A stretch of 64,000 nt of DNA from Segetibacter koreensis DSM 18137 (GTDB lineage Bacteria > Bacteroidota > Bacteroidia > Chitinophagales > Chitinophagaceae). The notes under the pieces were generated by a model, which worked only from the letters and a program-made list of their open reading frames with translations, ran no database searches and was not told where the DNA came from. Shown one piece after another: positions 56,798-64,000 of the stretch. The stretch spans positions 53,501-117,500 of the forward strand of contig NZ_KB893324.1 of assembly GCF_000374045.1 (NCBI RefSeq). The letters are read 5' to 3'. Numbering within the stretch: position 1 is the first letter of the stretch; each line of letters opens with the position of its first letter. The position numbers were made by a program, and so were the translations under genes.

Positions 56798-58084
56798 TTG
56801 CAAATAGCCATCTTTATATTTTACCTCGTCCTTTTCTCTTTTTTTATTTCTAAAATTCATTTTTTCAAAACGTCCGGAATTGGAAAATGGACGTTGATAG
56901 TTCTCTTCTGGATTAAAATAACGGCAGGTGTTATTTATGCTAAATTTTATACTTTACCAAAATACTATGAAGGGTCAGACACCTGGAGATTTTACAGGTT
57001 AAGTTTAGCTGAAACCAAAAATCTTTTACACCACCCCTTAGCATTTGTTAAAGACCTTTTTACATACGGTTATAACACGCCTGGAAATATTTTTAGCGGT
57101 CAAAATACTTATTGGAATGATTTAAAAAGTAATTTCATAGTCAAACTACTAGCTGTTATTAATGTTTTTACCAACAATAGCTATTATTCTAATATTATTT
57201 TTTTTAATTTTTTGTTTTTATTTGGTCTCGTGGCGCTATTTAAACTTTTTCATCAAATATTTGCAGATAGAAAGTTTCTTATCATCGCCGGTATTTTTCT
57301 TTTGCCTTCCACCCTATTCTGGTGTAGCGGCATTCATAAAGACGGACTTATTCTTTCTGCTACAGGAATCATTATTTATACGTTTTATAGTTGTATCAAT
57401 AAGAGGATCTCATTTACTAAAATAAGTATTATTTGTTTTGGTATTTTAGTTGTGTTTGCTTTAAGAAACTATGTATTATTTACCTTGCTTCCTGCACTGT
57501 TATCTTGGTGGTTATGCCAAAAATACCCAGGAAACAACCTTAAGATTTTTATTGCTGTTTACCTATTAATGGCCATTTCCGCACTTATTATTTCTTCAAT
57601 TGTCCCGTCTTTTAATTTTCTTTCCTTTATAGTAAATAAGCAACATGAGTTTTTACTTTTAGAAGGGGGTTCTAAAGTTGATGTACCACAGTTAAAACCC
57701 ACATTTATAAATTTTATCTCATTTCTACCTGATGCTTTAGATATGGCTTTTCTCCGCCCACATACAAACGAAATAAGAAATATTAGTTACATACCTGCAT
57801 TTGTTGAAAATATACTTTTACTGCTTTTATTCTTAATTTCACCAATATATTTATATACAACTCAACAAACACAACCAGTAATTTTAGTTTTGTTTATTTT
57901 CCCTATTTCTATACTGTTAATTTCGGGATACACCATACCATTTACCGGAGCAATAGTTAGATATAAAAGCCTGGTTTTGCCTTTACTTATAACTCCACTG
58001 CTGTGTATAAATGATTTTTTTGTTATAAATAAAATAAGAAGTCGATTTAATTCGTCGAAGTTTATTTTCAAAAAATCTTATTAA
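56798..58084 (+). CDS. Polytopic membrane protein of unknown function
   Basis: This 428-residue protein has about ten to twelve hydrophobic helices with short loops. An early extramembrane loop holds YYEGSDTWRFYRLS and the middle has LFWCSGIHKDGL. The overall shape resembles EpsG/Wzy-type polysaccharide polymerases or other membrane glycosyltransferases, but no diagnostic motif is certain. No ATG is available: a stop closes the frame at 56786-56788, so translation starts at TTG 56798. It lies 22 bases after the regulator gene and could be co-transcribed with it. No polysaccharide genes are nearby. Confidence 0.78.
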   Translation: MQIAIFIFYLVLFSFFISKIHFFKTSGIGKWTLIVLFWIKITAGVIYAKFYTLPKYYEGSDTWRFYRLSLAETKNLLHHPLAFVKDLFTYGYNTPGNIFSGQNTYWNDLKSNFIVKLLAVINVFTNNSYYSNIIFFNFLFLFGLVALFKLFHQIFADRKFLIIAGIFLLPSTLFWCSGIHKDGLILSATGIIIYTFYSCINKRISFTKISIICFGILVVFALRNYVLFTLLPALLSWWLCQKYPGNNLKIFIAVYLLMAISALIISSIVPSFNFLSFIVNKQHEFLLLEGGSKVDVPQLKPTFINFISFLPDALDMAFLRPHTNEIRNISYIPAFVENILLLLLFLISPIYLYTTQQTQPVILVLFIFPISILLISGYTIPFTGAIVRYKSLVLPLLITPLLCINDFFVINKIRSRFNSSKFIFKKSY

Positions 58085-58120
58085 AACTTATTTATCTTAT
58101 AAAATTTCACTATAATACCT

Positions 58121-58128
58121 TACTTTTG
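58121..58128 (+). promoter_or_regulatory. Promoter -7 element of the rpsF operon
   Basis: TACTTTTG, followed by CA, is an exact TAnnTTTG match. Transcription should start near 58134, inside or just before the first leader hairpin. A clear -33 TTG is not seen. Confidence 0.55.
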
Positions 58129-58131
58129 CAG

Positions 58132-58179
58132 CCCGATTAAATAAAAATCGGGGATTTATTGTATTGAACAAATTCAATA
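58132..58179 (+). promoter_or_regulatory. Structured leader of the rpsF operon
   Basis: The leader has two perfect hairpins: CCCGATT (58132-58138) with AATCGGG (58146-58152), and TATTGAA (58162-58168) with TTCAATA (58173-58179). They come right after the promoter and about 40 bases before the rpsF ATG. Leaders of rpsF-rpsR operons are known to bind the S6:S18 complex for feedback control. I cannot confirm that these hairpins match the known S6:S18 motif. Confidence 0.45.
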
Positions 58180-58221
58180 AAGAAAAAATAAAAACAATTT
58201 TTAAATCAAAATCAGGGATTA

Positions 58222-58578
58222 ATGAACAATTATGAATTGATGGTGATTTTTACCCCGGTACTTTCTGAAGACGAATTTAAAGCGGCTCAGAAAAAATTCA
58301 TAGACATCATCACCGACAATGGCGGTGAGATTGTTAGTACCAATCCATGGGGATTAAAATCACTTGCCTATCCCATCCAGAAGAAAACAACAGCAATCTA
58401 CTGGGTAACGGAATTTAAAGGGCAACCCGACTTCAATGAGAAGCTGAAAATTCAGCTCCTGAGAGACGAGCAAGTACTTCGTTACATGGTGACCAAACTC
58501 GATAAATACGCCGTCGAGTACAATCAAAGAAAGAGAAGTGGCGTACCAACAGGAAACGAAAAAGCAGCGGAGGTATAA
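58222..58578 (+). CDS. rpsF: 30S ribosomal protein S6
   Basis: S6 binds with S18 to the platform of the small ribosomal subunit. The 118-residue protein has the family's start YELMVIFTPVLSEDEF, the WGLKSLAYPIQKKTTAIYWV block and the LLRDEQVLRYMVTKLDKYA block. It leads the usual rpsF-rpsR-rplI operon. Confidence 0.97.
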   Translation: MNNYELMVIFTPVLSEDEFKAAQKKFIDIITDNGGEIVSTNPWGLKSLAYPIQKKTTAIYWVTEFKGQPDFNEKLKIQLLRDEQVLRYMVTKLDKYAVEYNQRKRSGVPTGNEKAAEV

Positions 58579-58584
58579 TTTATC

Positions 58585-58851
58585 ATGGCAAAAGCAAATG
58601 AGATTAAGTACCTGACAGCCATAAAACAGGAAAAACGTGCAAAAAAGTTTAGCCGTTTTGAAAAATATGGTATCAAGTACATCGACTACAAAGACGCCGA
58701 GTTCCTTAAAAAGTTTTTAAATGAACAAGGGAAATTGTTACCTCGCCGATTGACTGGTAATTCTTTGAAATACCAACGCAAGGTTTCCGCAGCAGTAAAA
58801 AAAGCCCGTCAAATGGCTTTATTACCTTACGTAACTGATCTTTTAAAGTAG
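58585..58851 (+). CDS. rpsR: 30S ribosomal protein S18
   Basis: S18 forms a complex with S6 on the 30S platform. The 88-residue protein has the [20 protein letters not shown] block, the conserved [16 protein letters not shown] block and the C-terminal [10 protein letters not shown]. It lies 6 bases after rpsF and 9 before rplI. Confidence 0.97.
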   Translation: MAKANEIKYLTAIKQEKRAKKFSRFEKYGIKYIDYKDAEFLKKFLNEQGKLLPRRLTGNSLKYQRKVSAAVKKARQMALLPYVTDLLK

Positions 58852-58860
58852 GAGGCCATC

Positions 58861-59307
58861 ATGCAAGTAATATTAATACAAGACGTAGATAACCTGGGAG
58901 GTGCCAACGAGTTGGTATCTGTAAAAAACGGGTATGCCCGCAACTTTTTAATTCCTCAGAAAAAGGCTGTAGAAGCTAATACTTCTAACCTTAAGCAGAT
59001 GGAAGAAAAGCAAAAACAAAAGGCAAAAAAAGAGGCTAAACTCCTTTCTGAAATAAATAGTGTAATTGCTGTTTTAAAAGAATCGCCTTTAAGAATCGGT
59101 GCAAAAACCGGCACAAGTGGTAAAATCTTTGGTAGCGTCACATCGTTACAACTCAGTCGTGCAATACGCGATCAGAAAGGTTACGAGATAGATCGTAAGA
59201 GAATTACCATTAATGAAGAAGTGAAAGAACTAGGTACACATAAAGCAACTATCGATTTCGGCAGCGGTAACAATACCGAAGTTGAATTTGAAGTGGTAGC
59301 TGAATAA
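58861..59307 (+). CDS. rplI: 50S ribosomal protein L9
   Basis: L9 binds the 23S rRNA near the L1 stalk and helps keep the reading frame. The 148-residue protein has the N-terminal DVDNLGGANELVSVKNGYARNFLIP-type block, a long connecting helix (about 50-75) and the C-terminal RNA-binding domain with GKIFGSVTS. It ends the operon. A GGAGG lies a few bases upstream of its ATG. A strong terminator follows. Confidence 0.97.
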   Translation: MQVILIQDVDNLGGANELVSVKNGYARNFLIPQKKAVEANTSNLKQMEEKQKQKAKKEAKLLSEINSVIAVLKESPLRIGAKTGTSGKIFGSVTSLQLSRAIRDQKGYEIDRKRITINEEVKELGTHKATIDFGSGNNTEVEFEVVAE

Positions 59308-59323
59308 TGAAGTAACACTTTGT

Positions 59324-59358
59324 AAAAGAGACTATCTCAATGTGGGCTAGTCTCTTTT
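59324..59358. terminator. Bidirectional terminator between rplI and mqnD
   Basis: AAAAGAGACTA (59324-59334) pairs perfectly with TAGTCTCTTTT (59348-59358). T runs at the 3' side of the stem in both directions suit its place between two convergent operons. Confidence 0.88.
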
Positions 59359-59428
59359 AAATTTATATAGGAAATTAAAAAAATCAGTTTAAATAAAATA
59401 AACCACCCAAGCCTTTTCAAACAGAAAG

Positions 59429-60262
59429 CTATGCGAATGTTTCACTTTCATCAAAAGCTTTGGTATTTGCGTGCATACTAGCGTAAACTTCTAAAAGCTT
59501 TTTAATTGCTCGTTTACCTTTTTCTCCAATATCAATAGAAAAATCATTTACATACAAATCAATATGTTTTCGCATTATATCTTCACTCATTTCCTGTGAA
59601 TGTCTACTCACGAAATCCGAGATAACCGGATAATTTTTCAAAGAATATTCGAGGCTCCTTCGGATTAACCTTTCAAGCTTTTGTTTAACCTCTCCGTCAA
59701 ATTCCTTTCGTACAATTATTCCACCCAAGGGTATGGGAGCTTTCGTTCTCTGCTCCCAAAGTTCTCCCAAATCCATTAATTTAACCAATCTCCTATCCTG
59801 GTAAGTAAACCTGTTTTCATGTATTATTACACCAGCGTCTGCTTTACCTGTTAGTACCGCATCCTCAATTTCATTAAATACCAAGAATTGTTTTTTATTT
59901 GCTTTGGGAAAGGCATAAGAAAACAACATATGAGCAGTAGTATTTATCCCAGGTATTGCAATTGTACTTCCTTCGATCGACGAAAGTGTGTTTTGATCCT
60001 TTGAAATTAATAGGGGTCCAACACCTTTGCCTAAAGCACCTCCGCTACGTAGTAAACTATACTTTTCTAAAACTAGTGGCAAAACACCATAGCTTATTTT
60101 ACTTACATCTAACTTCCCATTAATTGCCCATAAATTTAACGTCTGTACATCTTCAAGCAACACTTCAAAATCAAAATCTTCGGTATCAATTTTTTTGTTT
60201 ACTAAGGCATCAAATATAAAAGTATCGTTGGGACATGGACTAAAACCTATTGTAAATTTCAT
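59429..60262 (-). CDS. mqnD: 1,4-dihydroxy-6-naphthoate synthase
   Basis: MqnD makes 1,4-dihydroxy-6-naphthoate from cyclic de-hypoxanthinyl futalosine in the futalosine route to menaquinone. The 277-residue protein has the family's start GFSPCPNDTFIF, the SYGVLPLVLEKY block and the GVIIHENRFTY block, in a periplasmic-binding-protein-like fold that is cytoplasmic here. It is preceded by mqnB with a 1-base gap. mqnA and mqnC lie elsewhere. Confidence 0.94.
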   Translation of the reverse strand: MKFTIGFSPCPNDTFIFDALVNKKIDTEDFDFEVLLEDVQTLNLWAINGKLDVSKISYGVLPLVLEKYSLLRSGGALGKGVGPLLISKDQNTLSSIEGSTIAIPGINTTAHMLFSYAFPKANKKQFLVFNEIEDAVLTGKADAGVIIHENRFTYQDRRLVKLMDLGELWEQRTKAPIPLGGIIVRKEFDGEVKQKLERLIRRSLEYSLKNYPVISDFVSRHSQEMSEDIMRKHIDLYVNDFSIDIGEKGKRAIKKLLEVYASMHANTKAFDESETFA

Positions 60263-60263
60263 T

Positions 60264-60947
60264 CTACTTCTTTTTATATTGATTCGTTTTGTATAAATGG
60301 TCTATGTACTGCTTTATTGTCTCCGACAAATTTTTAAAGGAGTCTTCAAAATTCCACTTGCTTTTATCTCTTTCTCCAATATAATTGCTAATAGCTCTTA
60401 ATTGAATAAATGAAGTAGAAGTTTGAAGGCAGCAATAATGAAGAGACGCCCCTTCCATTGACTCAATATCCGGATTATATTTAGCCTTGTATTGTATTAT
60501 TCTTTGTAGGCGTGTTGTTATTTCATTTATAGTAATACCTGTTACTTCTTTCAATCCCAGAAAATTCAGTTTTTCAATCTCTGGATTTAGTAGCCTTTTC
60601 TTAAAAAACGGAAAGCTATCCGGTTGTGCGAGGTTTAGGTCAAATACATCCTTAAAACTGCCATCTTCTTCAACGCCAGTGTCTGCAAGAATATCCTCTT
60701 TCACTATTACCACTTCTCCGAGTTTTACAGCGCTATTAAATGTTCCAGCTATTCCTGCCTGAATAATCAAATCAGGCTTACGTTCAAATATTAATTTTGA
60801 TACGCAAAAACATGAAGGTAACATCCCTACTCCTGTCACAAGAAAGGAAATTTTAAATTTTGCATCATTACCTAAATCATCCGGATTAATAATTCGCTTT
60901 ATCAATAGTACTTCGTTCTCCGTAGCAGATATTATTACAACTTCCAT
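60264..60947 (-). CDS. mqnB: Futalosine hydrolase
   Basis: MqnB removes hypoxanthine from futalosine in menaquinone synthesis. The 227-residue protein is a nucleoside phosphorylase-like hydrolase. The QAGIAGTFN block, the DTGVEEDGSF block and the SMEGASLHYCCL block (with the active-site Glu) match the family. Adjacency to mqnD supports the call over a generic nucleosidase. The two genes form an operon on the minus strand. Confidence 0.92.
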   Translation of the reverse strand: MEVVIISATENEVLLIKRIINPDDLGNDAKFKISFLVTGVGMLPSCFCVSKLIFERKPDLIIQAGIAGTFNSAVKLGEVVIVKEDILADTGVEEDGSFKDVFDLNLAQPDSFPFFKKRLLNPEIEKLNFLGLKEVTGITINEITTRLQRIIQYKAKYNPDIESMEGASLHYCCLQTSTSFIQLRAISNYIGERDKSKWNFEDSFKNLSETIKQYIDHLYKTNQYKKK

Positions 60948-61081
60948 TAGTGAGGCTAGCCCAATTTATTAGACATATGTGGATGAATCTCAAGAACGTG
61001 TTACCCGATATTCAATGGCACCCAATTTTTTTTATAAAGATAGCGAGAGCAAAATAACAAACAGACAGATAATTAATTTTT

Positions 61082-61489
61082 ATGGAACAAACTAAAATAG
61101 AACTGATTGAAATTATATGCGATGCGATAAGGCAAAAGCATTTAATATCTTTTTACTTTGAAAGTCAAAAGGGGGGTAAAGATTGGCGGAAAATCAAGCC
61201 TTATATGATTTATATTAATGAAAACAGGGAAATAAAAGTTGTGGGTTTACCACATAAATTATGGGATGGCCCAATAAAAGATAGACAACCACGACACTAT
61301 ATTCTTGATAAAATCAACTTAAAACAATTTGAAATCTTATCTGAAACTTTCGACGATCCAGGAGTTGCGCGAAATATGGTTGATAGCACTAAAAAAGTGA
61401 AGATAATTTTCCGTTTTATCTATCAAAATGAAGATGAACAGGAAGCGATGAAAAGCTGGATCAACATCAAGGATTTACGTTTGAGTTAG
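61082..61489 (+). CDS. Stand-alone WYL-like domain protein
   Basis: This 135-residue protein resembles the WYL domain of transcriptional regulators. It has the helix plus strand AIRQKHLISFYFES, then the basic KIKPYMIYIN strand, and HYILDKI near residues 72-78. The Trp-Tyr-Leu triplet itself reads IKVVGLP here. There is no helix-turn-helix, so it cannot bind DNA like the usual WYL regulators; it may bind a ligand or nucleic acid. It is convergent with the rRNA operon and shares its terminator. Function unknown. Confidence 0.72.
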   Translation: MEQTKIELIEIICDAIRQKHLISFYFESQKGGKDWRKIKPYMIYINENREIKVVGLPHKLWDGPIKDRQPRHYILDKINLKQFEILSETFDDPGVARNMVDSTKKVKIIFRFIYQNEDEQEAMKSWINIKDLRLS

Positions 61490-61493
61490 AATC

Positions 61494-61530
61494 AAAAGAC
61501 CCTTACGTTTAAAAACTGTAAGGGTCTAAA
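61494..61530 (-). terminator. Terminator of the rRNA operon
   Basis: AGACCCTTAC (61497-61506) pairs with GTAAGGGTCT (61518-61527). On the minus strand the stem is followed by TTTT, just past the 5S gene. The WYL-like gene stops only 8 bases away on the plus strand, so it may serve both. Confidence 0.8.
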
Positions 61531-61540
61531 GAATAATAAA

Positions 61541-61651
61541 TATGGCGGCTACCTACTCTCCCGGTTGGTGTACCAGTACCATCGGCCATGGGGGACTTAA
61601 CTTCTCTGTTCGGTATGGGAAGAGGTGAACACCCCCGGCAAAACCACCATA
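61541..61651 (-). rRNA. rrf: 5S ribosomal RNA
   Basis: The minus strand carries a full 5S rRNA of about 110 bases. The ends (TGGTGG near 61649 and CCGCCA near 61543) pair as helix I. The inner blocks CATACCGAACAGAGAAGTTAAG and GTACTGGTAC-type arm are typical. End positions are accurate to a few bases. It follows the 23S gene after about 130 bases, with no tRNA between. Confidence 0.93.
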
Positions 61652-61779
61652 AGACATTTGAGTTGTCAGTTTCAGGGTATAAATTGTAAGCTGTTTTAAA
61701 CTTAAAACTTAATACTTATCACTCAACGCTCTAATAATGTACATATTGGGAAGTCGTAATAACAGAAGTAAAAAAAAAA

Positions 61780-64000
<2,221 letters not shown>

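Overview
The window looks like chromosomal DNA of a Bacteroidota bacterium, most likely of the family Chitinophagaceae. The DNA is AT-rich. Several genes are preceded by the Bacteroidota promoter -7 element TAnnTTTG, and purine-rich Shine-Dalgarno sites are almost absent. Protein families typical of the phylum are present: a DUF6427 protein, secreted proteins with 'AQ' signal-peptide ends, LuxR-type response regulators with HisKA_3-type kinases, and futalosine-pathway menaquinone genes. I cannot name a genus from sequence alone.

Layout. 1-3.1 kb: no gene in the first 650 bases, then three minus-strand redox genes (cupin, short-chain dehydrogenase, YahK-like zinc alcohol dehydrogenase). 3.1-3.9 kb: a scar holding a truncated acetyltransferase-like fragment and a degenerate IS1-like transposase fragment. 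3.9-9.2 kb: a leucine operon on the minus strand (leuC, leuD, a leuA/cimA-type synthase, leuB) with a terminator and a promoter/dyad pair. 9.4-13.7 kb: a frameshifted aldo/keto reductase, a porin, an isolated small gene with its own promoter and terminator, and a TDT-family transporter. 14-17.2 kb: a molybdopterin oxidoreductase with two small companions. 17.6-24.3 kb: three single-domain response regulators spaced among a starch/glycogen-binding-like domain protein, a PQQ-type sugar dehydrogenase lipoprotein, panD and an ABC exporter. 24.3-35.1 kb: a metallo-beta-lactamase-fold protein with a zinc ribbon, uvrA, an ECF sigma factor, a split DsbD system, purQ, a DUF6427 protein and a secreted protein. 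35.3-39.5 kb: kup, a rhodanese, a methyltransferase and an LD-carboxypeptidase.

39.7-44.3 kb holds an ATP synthase operon, atpB-E-F-H-A, which ends at a terminator without atpG. Upstream lie an MsbA-like ABC exporter and a large secreted protein whose C-terminus resembles a clan-CD cysteine protease. 48.7-50.5 kb encodes a PhoB/PhoR-like pair, followed by a photolyase. 52-56.8 kb is a signalling cluster: two orphan NarL-type regulators, a small unknown protein, then a split receptor system of a seven-helix membrane protein with no ordinary start codon, a HisKA_3 kinase and a NarL-type regulator. 58.1-59.4 kb is the rpsF-rpsR-rplI operon with a structured leader. 59.4-60.9 kb holds mqnD and mqnB. 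61-64 kb has an orphan WYL-like protein and the 3' part of an rRNA operon on the minus strand (5S and most of 23S).

No CRISPR array, tRNA, intact insertion sequence or prophage was seen. The observations most worth following up are the clan-CD-like secreted protein, the split seven-helix receptor/kinase system with a dyad over its promoter, the molybdoenzyme lacking one cluster cysteine, the split DsbD system, the incomplete atp operon with an internal hairpin, and the isolated small gene at 12.3 kb.
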